DNA of 64,000 nucleotides from Ceratorhiza oryzae-sativae (GCA_030998015.1 JARWMV010000238.1:1612001-1676000); one strand, 5' to 3'; positions 1 to 11,465 are shown, numbered from the stretch's first letter. Notes: a model not told the origin generated them from the letters alone. Program-made: numbers and translations.

Positions 1-1762
1 CGCTGGAGCCCTCATGCCCGATACCCTACACCAGCTACATCAGGGAATGCTCAGGCATCTATTGAAGTGGACGTACAAGGCGGCGGGGCCGGCGGTGGTT
101 GACCGATACTTTGCTGCGATGCCAAACGCCGAGGGGATGCGACACTTCAAGCAAGGTGTTAGCGGAGTGAAACAATGGACCGGCCGCGAAAGTAAGGAAG
201 TCGAAAAGCAACTCTTACCAGTGATAGCCAGTCTCGACGCCAAGGTGTGGGATTCAGATTTCGTCAAGCTTTCGCGCGCGCTCCTCGACTTTATTTATCG
301 TGCCCAGGCGTCGCGCATGACTGAAGACGATATCGTTCGTTTAGAGAAGACGCTGGTTGAGATCCATGAGCTTAAGTTCGTGCTGAGACGGATGAAGATC
401 TTTCAGAACGACTCACGGTTTAACAAGATCGCCAAGTTGCATCTGCTGTCGCATTGGCCGGACGATACACGCGAGATGGGGACTGCCGACGGTTACAGCA
501 CCGAATCACCTGAGCATATGCATATCCAAAGCAAGCGCGCTTGGCGAGCATCGAATAAAGTCCGACCTACGCCGCAAATGATCGGATTTATTCAGCGCTA
601 TGAGGCCTTACGCATACACCGTGCTCGAATGAACGCTTACCTTGGGCGGTTGTCAGTCGAGGGAGACAAACGAAGACGGAGCCGCGTCGTGTATGGCGAG
701 GACGAAGATGTGCCCTTTGACCCGGCGTGGGAGGCAAGCGCCAGCATAACGAGCCGAGTGGTGCAGGGAGGGAGAGCGCCAAGTCCAGACAAGCCAACGG
801 CTATGATGAGCCCATTGACGGCAGTGTTGATGCGGGAGGTGAGGACGAGGGGGGCGACGACGACGATGATAAGACGAGGGTGAAGACGAAGACCAGCAAC
901 ATTACCCGGGTCGGATGCGAACGGCTGCGGATGCAAGGCAGCACGTGGTATATCCGAACCCCACATTGTCAATAGCTGCCAAGCCGACGACGGGCCGGGT
1001 CTTGGGCGTCGACATCATATCCAAATACGGCGCGGCTAATCTGATACCGGCCCTCCTCGCCTATCTCAACGAGCATGGGACGCGCAAGCTCCCCCCCAAC
1101 TTCCTTCCCACCGCCTACCACGAGTACCCCCTCTGGCATCGCCTCTTATCTTCGCCATGAAACCCTCCCGTTCGATCCTGACTGGACTAGGCGCGACGTG
1201 ATTCGCGCTCGCCCGGCGGATGACAAGGTCGAGTCCGCGTTCGACGTAGCTCTTATCCTCCATAATCGCGATAATTTTGGGGTACACCGTGAGTACCTTT
1301 CTTGTGTCCTGGGTTTAGGCTGACCTGGAGCAACTCACTCGATCATTCCTCACAGGATACCGTGCTGGCCAAGTCCGCGCTATCTTTGCCCTCCCCCCCA
1401 GTTTTCAGTACCTTTGCCCACACCCGCTAGTTTACGTCGAGGAGTTTGGCCCTTTTTCGACTTCGCTCTCGCCCATCATCGTATGCACTCGCTGTCTCAG
1501 CATCTTTTCGAGGGCAAACGCCGCGTTGCTGTTTACTCCACCTTTGACCTTGCCGCCGCTTGCCACCTCGCGCCGCAGTTCAAACGCCTTGACGAAGACC
1601 TCGACTTTGCTTCCTTCCCCGATCTCCTCGACGTTAGCCGATACTTCTGGCTCAACCATTATTATAACCGGTTTCTCTATCGACTTGTTGAACACTGGCG
1701 AGGTGCATTCCAAATCTAACGACCTTAGTAAGCTGTTTCGGTATGCCTCGCGCCCCATCTGA
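1..1762 (+). pseudogene. Plavaka (CACTA/CMC-like) transposase, decayed 3' end
   Basis: This is the C-terminal part of a basidiomycete Plavaka-type transposase; the frame is open to the left edge, so the rest lies outside the window. The block at 14-883 has the family's region around 'GTADGYSTESPEHMHI', followed by a stretch of Asp/Glu. The downstream part contains 'ISKYGAANLIPALLAYLNEH', then 'RAGQVRAIFALPP' and 'HPLVYVEEF', in the order known for Plavaka proteins. An intron at 1289-1355 (GTGAGT...ACAG) joins the last two parts in phase. The reading frame changes near 880-915 and near 1140-1150 without clear introns, so I call it a pseudogene. The last frame ends with TGA at 1760-1762. The family assignment rests on remembered similarity. 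Confidence 0.7.
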
Positions 1763-1959
1763 CTGATCGTTTAACCGCAACAGATTTATTCTTTTTGTTT
1801 TGCTATTTGCTTGCTCGTCGCCATCTCGCCTCCCGTCGCCTGTAATCATTTTATTTTGCCCAACGTTTTTAATTACATTGGTACTGTCGCCCACCATTCC
1901 TAATCTGAGAACTAACTCCCGATCGCTCGGGAGTGCCCAATACGTTATCCTGACCACTC

Positions 1960-2115
1960 GTAAGAGCTTTGCTAATGAGCACTGCTGAGTACCAAGGAGT
2001 ACACACGAGCCCTGCGCTCGTAAGCACTTACGAGCGCTCACGAGCGCTCACGAGCACTGGTCTCGCGAGCGCTTCCGAGCGCTTCTGAGCACGGGGCTCG
2101 TGACGATAAAGGAGT
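1960..2115. repeat. Array of short GAGCGCT/CACGAGC motifs, possible subterminal repeats
   Basis: Short direct and inverted copies of motifs such as 'cacgagc', 'gagcgct' and 'ctcgtaag' are packed here, just downstream of the Plavaka remnant. CACTA-type elements usually carry such arrays next to their ends, so this may be the subterminal region of the same element. No terminal inverted repeat was located. CpG is abundant here and nearly vanishes after about 2165, so a different element begins there. Confidence 0.45.
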
Positions 2116-3930
2116 ATAGCTAGCAAACCGCGTGCTTTTGAGCGCGGGCATATTTTCCTGACGTGTCAAGGCATTTGCAGCCATTCATTTTCTGCATTAT
2201 CATGTCTGGTGTTTCAGCAAGTGCCAATGATATGGAAAACATCCCAAATTGGACTCAGCATGCTTACTAGCTGCTACAACTTTGATCAGTTCAATTATCC
2301 AAGTAGAATTAATACAATAGTTAGCCAATCAGATTTTTTTCTGAAAAACTGCCAAACACCTCTCCAGCAATTTTAGGCCAATGGAGAAATCTATCAAACC
2401 CCTAAATACACCACCAGACTCACCTTGTTGTGGTGAGCATCCTGTGATTGGATGCAATATAGCATCCTAAACCCAGAGACATTTTGCTGTAACTAGGCCT
2501 TATTCTAAAAAGAGAGTCACTGGGACATGACACACAAGAACCTGTGCAAGGCAAACATATGTGTAGATGATTCACATATGTACTAGAATGATCTGGAATG
2601 TGAACAAGTCAGTGAGCAATTTAATAGTCAAGTCAAATGTACATGCAGAGTATATGTGCAGCATTATAATATAACTCACTTGTATTTGTAGGGTAAAAAT
2701 TTAGGCTCTACAAGCCTTGTTGTATTTCTTTGTTTTACTCTCACTCACACTCCTTCATGTAACTATTTTTGATACTAGATAAATATAAAATTGATTTCAA
2801 TAATACATGCAGCAAAATGCTATTTCTGCACCCAAAGTATGCAAACACAAAGACTTGACTGGGCACAATATTCTTGTCAAACTGGTTCATGATGCATGCA
2901 CTATTTTATATGGTCATATGAATCAGGTGCATTCTTGCATAGTGTTGTCTTTACAAAGGGGTCCAGGACATTCTTTGCCATGTCCCTTCTTACTTCTCCT
3001 TTCCTTGCTTTTTTGGTATGAAGAAGGGTCTTACTGCTACTGTCCATTTTCTTTCTCACTCCAATGCCTTCTCTAATGCAGGCTCATGCTCCCTGTCTGG
3101 CTTCTACATTTGCAGCTCATGTGTAACCTTTTGATCTTGAGTCCATCTTGACTGTCTCTTCCCTGCCTTTTCCTCTGCTTCAGTCTCCCTTCCTGCCCTC
3201 TGTTACTGTGTGTTTCTTTGAGTGGTTTGACCTTGTGTTCATGTAGCTTGTCAAATATGTATTTAATATATATATATATATATGGTCACATGATTTTATG
3301 ATCTGTTGAATATATGTGAGAAGGTGTGGGCAGGTGTAAGTGTGCAACAAAATAATATTCAAGACAAGATGGGTACTGGTTCAGGCATGACACCCACAGA
3401 CATTAATGAATGCTCAACTATACAGCAGAGATATCACATAATGGTGTTGACAAGCAGAAGAATCTGATGGCTAACAAATATATTCATGATTCAATTTGAA
3501 ATTTGTTTGACATGGCTGGAAACAGATATTGTCTGCAAGGGAATGCATCCCTAACCTGGCAAAGCAGAATTTTAGTGCTATTAGTCACTGCTATCAGAGC
3601 CAATCTCCTGAATCAGTAAACCAAACTTACACCCTGGAGCTCTTTTTGCAAAGCCTCCAAAATCTCCACTTGCCTGTTGACTTTGTGTTGTGGGTCACTT
3701 CTTCAGCATTTTTCTTCTCCCAGGGCATCTTGTTGACCAGGTACTGGCCAGATGTGTAGTAGAGTTGGAGAGCAGATACCCCTATGCCAGTTCTTTTGTC
3801 ATGGGCCACAATCAAAGATCTTGTGGCTAACCATCATTTTTTCCCCTTTGCCTACCCTTATTGTCTTGTGGCTTGACCACTTCCCTTCATGAGTAAGCAC
3901 CTCCACTTGCATACTGAACCATAGACTATT
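2116..3930. other. CpG-poor repeat debris, no recognisable gene
   Basis: AT-rich and almost CpG-free sequence with an (AT)n run near 3269-3284 and only short open frames. A minus-strand stretch at about 3627-3815 is open for 62 codons but matches no family I know. It is probably decayed transposable-element DNA, judged from base composition and from its place beside LTR elements. Confidence 0.5.
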
Positions 3931-4364
3931 TGTTATGACCTGCACAGGCAGCCATAATGTAACAAGGGAATTAATCTATAGTTTATAGCACTTTCTCCTA
4001 AGTTGAACAAGCTATAAACAATGTCACATGACCTCAGTGCTTATGGTGGTTATCTAACTTGGCCCTGCAATTCTCTCCATCATAACTTGGAGCAAGGAGT
4101 GAGTTTTCACATGACCTTGCATGGCTCTATAAGATTTGGAGCTGCAACAACCCTAAGAGCAACTTACTTAATACTTGTTTACACCCCACATGACCCATAA
4201 CATACTGCAGACTGTGGAACAGTCTGACTCATACCTTTTAAGGTATATAACTCATTGAAAGCAAGCCTGTGGACCCCAGCTTGCTTTATCTTGTCAACCA
4301 CCACTGACAACATAGCCACTACTTAAGGAATTGACAGAGACAAGGAGACAGAGGGGTCTTGACA
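3931..4364 (+). mobile_element. Solo LTR related to element A, flanked by 5-bp target duplication CTATT
   Basis: The sequence begins TGTTATGACC, as the LTRs of element A do, and ends TTGACA. The five bases before it (3926-3930) and after it (4365-4369) are both CTATT, the expected Ty3/Gypsy-type target duplication. Internal blocks shared with element A include 'cttggagc', 'ctctataagatttggagc', a TATA-like stretch near 4240 and 'cagcttgctttatcttgtc'. It is 434 bp with no internal region, so it looks like the product of LTR-LTR recombination. Confidence 0.85.
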
Positions 4365-4369
4365 CTATT

Positions 4370-4906
4370 CTTAGTCACTCAATTACTGATCACTGCCACT
4401 CACTCTTACTCATCCTATTGTCCTGCTGACTGATGGATGTACTATTATTAGTAATAGGTTGACTGATCACTGCCATTCAATCTTACTCATCCTGGATGCA
4501 CACTTAGTCACTCCCTTGGTTAGAATAGTATAAAAGCAAGGAGAGCAAGTTGGTCCACCCCAGCTTGCTCTACCTTGTCAATTCCCCTCTAAAGCACCCT
4601 GTGTGAAGATCAGTCCCTAGCTGACTTATTAGCTTAAGTAACAGCTAGAAGGGCCTTGAGTCAAGGCCGCATTGCAAGCCCCAGCACTAAGCATCTGACT
4701 TAGTCACTATCCACAGTTGCTTACTCAGCAATGGGTCTCCATGAGCCACATGCACATAAGTGCATACAGTGTCAAGCCATCAGATGGTAGACACACACAA
4801 AGTCATCCAAACTACAAGAGCCACACATCATGTCAGAGCCAACAACCTGAACAGTGACACCTAATGCTTGTGAGGCAAAGGCAGATCCAAGGGCTGTAAC
4901 ACTGAG
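4370..4906 (+). repeat. LTR-like fragment, distant relative of element A LTR
   Basis: Contains a TATA-like 'tataaaagcaaggag' near 4530 followed by a hairpin-forming pair 'gagcaag ... cttgctc' and 'accttgtcaatt', the same promoter-proximal layout as the element A LTRs. A segment 'ctgatcactgcca' occurs twice (near 4387 and 4459). Borders were not found. Confidence 0.35.
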
Positions 4907-5409
4907 TGTCATGGCCTAGACCATGACCACGATTTTATTATGATTTTTCTATATTTTATTATTCTCATCTTTACTCTGTTTTGGACAAGTCCTGTTTATT
5001 CAGATATATGTGTAGATTAATCACCCTGTCATGTGACATTGTTATTGTTGACCCAAGTTGATGTCTTCTGGAATATTCTGTAGTGACATGGCATGACTTA
5101 CTTCTTATTGGTCCTGGTATTGGATATGTACTGCCTTGGCTGTGAATATATAAGGGAGAGTCTGAGAGCCTTAAGCCTCAGAACTCAACCTCCTGTTCTG
5201 CCCTTCCTCATCATCTACCTGCTAGGCTCTGCCAGCAGTACCTTGCCCAGATCTCTTCAGATCAAGTGCACCCTTACTAAACCTTGCATCTCATCACACC
5301 AAACCCCTTCCTTGCTGTGTGTCCCATCCTAGATGTTGCAGTTGACCTTCGGCCTTCATAGCCCATAGGTCCACCATTGCCTCATCAGTGTTTGGCCTTA
5401 GTCATGACA
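4907..5409 (+). mobile_element. Solo LTR, second family (TGTCATGG...CATGACA)
   Basis: Starts TGTCATGGCCTAGACC and ends CATGACA, inverted ends of the TG...CA type. Related copies occur inverted at 5403-5961 and as fragments near 6087, 24253 and 24372. No matching target duplication was seen at its borders. Its short open frames are repeat shadows, since the same translated segment recurs in the inverted copy. Confidence 0.6.
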
Positions 5410-5961
5410 GTGTGGCCTTTACACTGAGGATCAAGACCACAACATCTAAGGAGGACATGCAGTGAGGAAGGTGGTTGAAATGACATGCAGACAGGTTCAG
5501 ATATGCACTTGTGCTTAAGAGCACTGGGCAGAAGCTGCTTGGCTTGGTGACTGCACAGGTAGAAGGTAGGATGTTGACAGGAGGTTGAGTTCTGAGGCTT
5601 AAGGCTCTCAGACTCTCCCTTACATATTCATGTCCAAGGCTGTACATATCAAATCCAAGGACAAATAAGAAGTAGCAACAATGGTACAATGGCAAGTGGT
5701 AACTATGGTACAATGACAACAGTAACTATGGTATGATGGTAACCAGGGTGCTAATGACACATCATCAGAGAAGGACATTCTGGAAGATACAAACAAGGGT
5801 CAAACAACAACAAGGTCACATGACTTCCTTATGTAAGTAAATCTATGCATATATCCTAATATCTGTGAGTTGGTCAAAAAGTCTATAAAATAAAATGGAG
5901 AAAATATGAAATAAATTTATAAAAATTTAAATAAATCTGTGTCATGGTCTAGGCCATGACA
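5403..5961 (-). mobile_element. Inverted copy of the second LTR family
   Basis: Read on the minus strand, it starts TGTCATGG at 5961 and runs parallel to the copy at 4907-5409, including the segment encoding 'ESLRALSLRTQPPV' in both. The two copies meet tail to tail over the 8-bp palindrome GTCATGAC (5401-5408). The far end has diverged, so the exact border is uncertain. Confidence 0.5.
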
Positions 5962-6086
5962 CATCAGCAGTAGTCAGGACATAGTCCAGACCCCTTAAGG
6001 GTATTAGCCACTTGTAAAGCAGAGTCTGACAACTGCTTTAGAGGTTGTGACAACTGAGTCATGTGACCTTGTTGTTGTTGTCATGA

Positions 6087-6166
6087 CCTAGACCATGATG
6101 TGGAAATTATTATGATTTTTATTATTTTATATCTCTCTCTTTTTATAATTTTTGACAAGTCCTGTT
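6087..6166 (+). repeat. 5' fragment of the second LTR family, cut by element A
   Basis: Matches the first 80 bp or so of the LTR at 4907 ('tgtcatgacctagaccatga' through 'gacaagtcctgtt') and stops exactly where the 5' LTR of element A begins at 6167. Confidence 0.55.
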
Positions 6167-6291
6167 TGTTATGACCTGTCAAACAGACATAACAGAATAA
6201 CAGAATATTTTATGGATTTATGGCATTTTTTCCTTAGCAGAACAAGCCATAAACAAGGTCACATGACCTGGGTGCTTAACTGGCGCTTATG

Positions 6292-6630
6292 GTGGTTACC
6301 CTGAACTCGCTCCAGCATTTCTCTCCCTTGTTACTTGGAGCGAGGAGCGAGTTGTCACATGATCTCAGCGCTTACAGCAGGATCATGTGACCTCAGCACC
6401 TACAGTGGTTACCCTGAACTTGCTCCAGCATTTCTCTCCCTTGTTACTTGGAGCGAGGAGCAAGTTGTCATGTGATCTCAGCACTTACAGCAGGATCACG
6501 TGACCTCAGTGCTTATGGTGGTTACCCTGAACTTGCTCCAGCATTTCTCTTCATTGTTACTTGCAGCAAGGAACAAGTTGTCACATGATCTCGGCGCTTA
6601 CAGCAGGATCATGTGACCTCAGCATTCACC
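6292..6630 (+). repeat. 113-bp tandem repeat in the LTR, three copies
   Basis: The marker 'gtggttaccctgaact' recurs at 6292, 6405 and 6518, an exact 113-bp period. Each unit includes 'gctccagcatttctct' and 'cagcaggatca'. In the 3' LTR the marker occurs only twice (23009 and 23122), so the two LTRs differ in copy number. Confidence 0.85.
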
Positions 6631-6774
6631 CCTCGGACCTTGTGCAGCTCTATAAGATTTGGAGCCACACAAACTTAAGACAAACAATTACCTAACCCAT
6701 AGTACTGTACATAACCTGCACCTACTGCAGATTGTGCTTAGATAATACATCTGCAGCCACTGCAGCCACAGGCA

Positions 6775-6820
6775 TATATAAGAAGGATAAAGCAAGACTG
6801 GACACCTCAGCTTGCTTTAT
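6775..6820 (+). promoter_or_regulatory. Element A promoter: TATA box and predicted transcript start with self-priming segment
   Basis: TATATAAG lies at 6775-6782. About 35 bp downstream, 'gcttgctttat' (6810-6820) is the exact complement of the primer-binding site at 6951-6961. An upstream 'ataaagcaag' (6787-6796) can also pair with it as a hairpin. The start site is inferred from the TATA distance, not observed. Confidence 0.6.
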
Positions 6821-6950
6821 CTTGTCAACCACCATAGACCATAGCAAACACTGTAACTAGAACACTCAATACATACCACATAGCACCAAACTGTCAACAC
6901 AGCCACTACTTAAGTGCTTTGCAAGGAAGCATCCAGAGGGTCACAACATT

Positions 6951-6961
6951 ATAAAGCAAGC
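6951..6961 (+). other. Element A primer-binding site (self-priming type)
   Basis: The 11 bases 'ataaagcaagc', two bases after the LTR end, are perfectly complementary to 6810-6820 at the predicted 5' end of the element's own transcript. Eleven bases is also the length used by the fission-yeast element Tf1, the founder of self-primed Tf1/sushi elements. No tRNA-like TGG start is present. Confidence 0.6.
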
Positions 6962-7068
6962 AACTAACTTAACTAGTGGCAAACATAAGTATACTACACA
7001 GATACTAAGGGCTGAGTACACAAGAAACCAGCTAACTCCTGTGATACATAAGAGAACACAAAGAAACT

Positions 7069-8904
7069 ATGTCACAGAGACCACAAACTCGATCTCAAAG
7101 CAGAGTGGCAAATAGTAGACCACAATCACCCAAACCTGTTGCTTCCCCAGAGGCTGAAGGTAACCCAGATGAGACCCTCCAAGGAATGCCAGGGGGGTTG
7201 CCACAAAACCCACAACCAGTGGCTCAACCTAACCCCACTTGGGCCCCCATCCTGGGAGGGCAAATAGGGGGAATACTGCTCTGCAGCCCTCAACCACCAA
7301 TTCACCTGATAAATCCAGACCCAGAAGATATCTCAAATACAGAGAGGGATGAGGTAGAAGATATGACCCAAACCATATATGAACAAGGCATGGCCTTGGC
7401 AGAAGAGGCAAGGACACAACCCCAGCCAGGTCCTGGAACCATAGCCACTGCCAACCCTATTCACATCATTGCCACCACCATCAGGGTGGGGCTCAAGGAA
7501 CTTAGAGACAATAACCATAGGGAACTAGAAAAGGCAATCACAGGTATAAATCAGTGTCAAATATCACTAATCTGACAAGAAGGAAATGTGGACTGGATGG
7601 TAAGGTCAATGGAAACATCCAACAAAAATGTCCTCTATGTGGCAAAGAACCAGGACGACCTAAAAGCAGAAATGGGGAACCTGATAAAAGAATTAAAGGA
7701 CATCTCCATGGAAATAAACCAGGTACTGGGAATGCAAGAGCAAAAGCTCGAAAGCTTAGAGAAGAAAACTGAAAACACAGGGGAGATCCTAATCGCACTA
7801 GAACAATGGGTAACCGATCTAGGAAATGAGCTCCAGAAAACAACTGAAGCAGGAAGGCCAAGGGAAAGGACAGAAGAGACCAGGGGAAGAACTAGGGTGG
7901 TCATAGGAAGCCCCTCATGATCCCCCTCAGCCTCCCCAGTACAAACACCCTTTCTGGGAAGAACCTTCCAGGCTGAGTCCACAATAAGACCCTGAACAGA
8001 ACCTCCATCCCAAGCAAACCAACCTACCCTTGCCACAAACCACACTCCTAAGGAGGCGCGACTAGGGAGACCCAGCAAATTTAATGGGAAAAAAGGGAAG
8101 GAAGCAGAGAACTTCATAATCAGCATGGAACTTTTCTTTGCTGACTATGACAAATCAGCCTTTGACAACTGAAAAAAGATATCTGCTGTGTTAATGAACA
8201 TGGAGGATGGGGAAGCAGCAAACTGGGCACAACCTTACTGCTGGAAACTACTAGCAGGCGAACGCACAGGTATCCTTGCATCCTGGAAGGATTTCAGGAA
8301 GGGATTCCTGGATGCTTTTAACAACCCAGTCATAAAGGAAAAGACCATCTGGAAACTAAGGAAATTAACACAAACCAAGAGTGCATTGGATTATGTTACC
8401 CAATTCCGGATCCTGATCCAAGAGGTAGACTGGAACCAGGAAGCCCTCAAGGACCAATTCAGGGAAGGGTTAAAACCTGAAGTACAACAAGAGATCTTAA
8501 GGATTGAAGTACTGGCAAATGAGGCTGAAGGTCCATCATATACCTTAGATCAATTAATCGACTTTGCCTGCAAAATGGATGACATGCAGTTTGCAAACCA
8601 GAAAATGAATGCAAGGACCAGCAACTCATCAAATTCAACCTGGGCACCAGCAAAATATAAACAAGGGGGGAACAAGCCTTCAGGGACCAGTGGCAAACAG
8701 GGGAATACCCAAACCAACAACATGGTAAGGATACCAAACAGTGAAAAGGACAGGTGAAGGAAAGAAGGACTCTGTATCAAATGCAGTAAATCAGGGCATG
8801 TCCTGAAGGACTGCTGAGGCCAGTGGACCTACAACAAAGCTAAGATACAAGGGAAGGCCAGCAGACAAGTTGAGGAAGAAAGCAGCTCTGAGTTGGAAAA
8901 CTAA
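7069..8904 (+). pseudogene. Element A gag (capsid/nucleocapsid), six in-frame TGA
   Basis: One frame runs from the ATG at 7069 to TAA at 8902-8904 (611 codons), broken only by TGA at 7573, 7918, 7993, 8170, 8755 and 8815. The N-terminus is Pro/Gln-rich, a coiled-coil-like stretch follows at about residues 175-260, and the capsid core includes 'WKDFRKGFLDAF' and 'LDYVTQFRILI'. A CCHC zinc knuckle 'CIKCSKSGHVLKDC' (C-x2-C-x4-H-x4-C) sits near the end, followed directly by one of the TGA codons. Gag packages the RNA in the virus-like particle. It is not functional as it stands unless TGA is read through. Confidence 0.85.
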
Positions 8905-9033
8905 TTGGTCCTACCACTTCCATGTTGGAGGACCCTGATATAACCCCTACCGCAGATGTATGTTACCTTAAGAAGTCTAGTAATCAATCAATAATATACA
9001 CTACAGTAGAGGGAATCATGGAACCAGCAAAAG

Positions 9034-10834
9034 ATGCTGATTGACTCAGGATCTTCAACCAACTTCATTGATAAGGCCTATTCAAGGGAAAAGGGGATTC
9101 TGACCACTCCCCTCAAACACAAGAAATCAATTGTGGCCATTGATGGAAATGAAATCAAGGATGCCATAGAAGAAAGGGCAGAACTAAATATTGAAGTGGA
9201 AGGGAAGACACTGAAATGCTCCCTTTATGTGATGACCCTAGGCAACACAGACATAGTCCTAGGGAAAGAATGGCTTGAAGAAGCAGAACCTATCATAGAT
9301 TGGAAAGACCTTACCATCTCATACCCAGATGAAATCAAGGCAAGGGCAGCAAGTGAAAGCCTACAAATCCCAGAAGAATTTAGGGATTTTGAAGACCTGT
9401 TTGGGGAAGAAGGTTTCCAAGAACTTCCACCCCACCAAGGTAACCTGGACTTCAAAATGGACCTGATCAAGGGAGCAGAGCTGCCAAAGCCTGCAAAGAG
9501 GTACAGTATGTCACCAGCAGAAACAAAGGCGCTCAGGGAGTACCTAGAGGAGGAACTAAGAAACAGGAAAATAAGGCCCAGCCAGTCAGTTGTAGCTGCA
9601 CCCTGTTTCTATGTGAACAAAGCAGATGGAGGGCTTAGGTTGGTAGTCGACTACTGTAAGATGAATGACATCACCAAGCCAGACAGGTTTCCACTTCCAA
9701 TCCAAATAGAATTGATTGAGAGACTGAAGGATGCAACCATCTATTCAAAAATGGATGTTTGATGGGGGTTCAACAACATCAGGGTAAAAGAGGGAGACAA
9801 ATGGAAAACAGCTTTCAGGACAGGAGAAGGCCAGTTTGAATGCTTGGTCATGCCATTCGGAGTAAAAGAAGGACCAAGAACCTTTACAAGGTTCATGATG
9901 GAAAAGTTCCATGACATAATAGATGATTATGTGGTAATCTACATGGACGATGTACTAGTGTTTTCCAGAAACAGGGAAGAACATGTACAACATGTCAGGG
10001 AAGTGTTAAGAAGAATGAGGGAAAACCACCTCTTCCTCAAACCACACAAGTGTCAGTTCTTTGTGAAGGAGGTAAGCTTCATTGGAATTGTCATATCCCC
10101 AGAAGGGATATCGATGGAAAAGGAAAAAGTAAAGGCAGTTCTAGAATGGCCAGAACCTAACACAGTAAAAGAAGTCCAAGCATTCCTAGGCTTTGTGGGG
10201 TTCTATAGAAGGTGGATAGAGAAGTTTAGCACCTTAGCCAAACCCCTCACAGATCTCATTCAAAAAGATGTCAAATTCCTGTGGGAAAGAAAACAGGAAG
10301 CATTTGAAGCTATCAAAGAAGCAGTAGCAAGAGAACTGGTCTTAATCCACCCAAACCCAAACAAGCCATACATACTGGAAACAGACACCTCAGGAGTGGC
10401 CATGGGGGCAGTACTAAGCCAAAAGGGTGATGACAACTGATTGCATCCAATTGCCTTCCTATCGAAGAGCTTCACCCCACCAGAGAAAAATTATGACACC
10501 TACGACAAGGAGTTGCTTGCAATTGTTAGGTCCTTAGAGCACTGGAGGTTATACCTAGAAGGGACAGAGGAACCTATTGTGATATACACCAACCATAGGA
10601 ACCTCCAGTACTGGCAAAATGCCCAGATGTGGAATAGAAGGCATGCCAGATGGTATCTCACTCTGGCACCCTTCAATTTTCAGATTGTGTATAGACCAGG
10701 GAAACTCTCACAGAAGCCAGATGCCCTTTCCAGAAGGAGTGACCATGGGGATACCCCTATGGAACCACAGATCATGATTCCAGAAGAAAGGTTCATAGGT
10801 TTCAAGGCAGAAGTACAGGGGAATTTCTGGGAGG
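9034..10834 (+). pseudogene. Element A pol, first part: protease, reverse transcriptase, RNase H
   Basis: The aspartic protease signature is 'LIDSGSSTNFID' near 9034. The reverse transcriptase follows, with 'YVVIYMDDVLVFS' (catalytic YMDD), then a tether 'FLGFVGFYRRWI' and RNase H beginning 'ILETDTSG' with '[17 protein letters not shown]'. TGA at 9760 and 10438 interrupts the frame at positions where relatives have arginine. The frame is the same as gag's, but a frame disturbance just upstream of 9034 blurs the gag-pol joint. Element B then splits the gene after codon 10831-10833; the reading continues in phase at 17748. Confidence 0.88.
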
Positions 10835-11209
10835 TGTCACAAACTGACATGCATATATCCACTCTATAATATTTTCTTGATTTACTACATTTTATGAGAC
10901 CAGCTTCAAACATACTTGCCTTTTATGGTATATCTGTGTCATGTGATTCAGGGGATGTTCCAGACTGATAACTGAGATGTATTTCAACTCTGATGTGAAA
11001 TTCTGCAGTTCTGCAGTTGCTTCTACTGCTTCTATCTCTTATCAGTTGTGACTCACTGTATGGACTTGTTTGTTATGATGTGGCTTGTACTATGTATATA
11101 AACCAGGTCAAGTTCACAGAGGACTCCTCAAGAACTTGACCTCTTGTCAAATACAAGTTCTTTTCTTTTCTTACTATTTTCCTCGTTGCCTGACTTGTTG
11201 TTGTCAACA
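10835..11209 (+). repeat. 5' LTR of element B (375 bp)
   Basis: Same length as the 3' LTR and differs from it at 13 places by my base-by-base comparison, 12 of which are TG/CA, TG/CG or CA/CG alternatives. It contains the TATA box and the self-priming segment. Confidence 0.95.
11095..11142 (+). promoter_or_regulatory. Element B promoter: TATATAAA and transcript 5' end with self-priming segment
   Basis: TATATAAA at 11095-11102 is followed 33 bp later by 'tcaagaacttgacct' (11128-11142), the exact complement of the primer-binding site. This is where a TATA-directed transcript should start. The start site is inferred. Confidence 0.7.
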
Positions 11210-11211
11210 TC

Positions 11212-11226
11212 AGGTCAAGTTCTTGA
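11212..11226 (+). other. Element B primer-binding site (self-priming type)
   Basis: 'aggtcaagttcttga', starting three bases after the LTR end, is perfectly complementary over 15 bases to 11128-11142 at the predicted RNA 5' end. In Tf1/sushi retrotransposons the RNA folds back so that its own 5' end primes minus-strand synthesis; this arrangement fits that mechanism. Confidence 0.72.
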
Positions 11227-11465
11227 CAATTGTAAGTCTCAGTGTCATCTGGGATACATCTGGAACGCTGTTGGCGTTGTCTCAAGATAACCCCCCGTTG
11301 CCTTCCACAATCCCACTCCACCTATCCACAGCCACAAGACATCATTGCCCTATATGTGCCTCTGTGAAACCTTGCATAGCCAGGTCCCTCACACGTTGTA
11401 ACAAGCTTTGGTTCTCTAATCTCTTCTGTTGACAAGAGGTGGGGTCACTCATTGCCCTTAAGTAG

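Larger units (their letters stand above)
6167..6948 (+). repeat. 5' LTR of element A (782 bp)
   Basis: Begins TGTTATGACC and ends TCACAACA. It matches the 3' LTR at 22883-24252 along its length, apart from one extra 113-bp unit here and a MITE inserted in the 3' copy. It includes a TATA motif at 6775-6782. Confidence 0.9.

Noticed and set aside
2003..2102. CRISPR-like array
   Set aside because: Repeats are short, irregular and without equal spacers, and the host is a fungus; subterminal transposon repeats fit better.
3269..3284. Regulatory TATA cluster
   Set aside because: It is an (AT)n microsatellite in repeat debris with no gene downstream.
5093..5719. Open frames at 5093-5332 (+) and 5402-5719 (-) as a gene pair
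   Set aside because: They are the same LTR segment in inverted copies; the similarity is repeat homology, not coding conservation.
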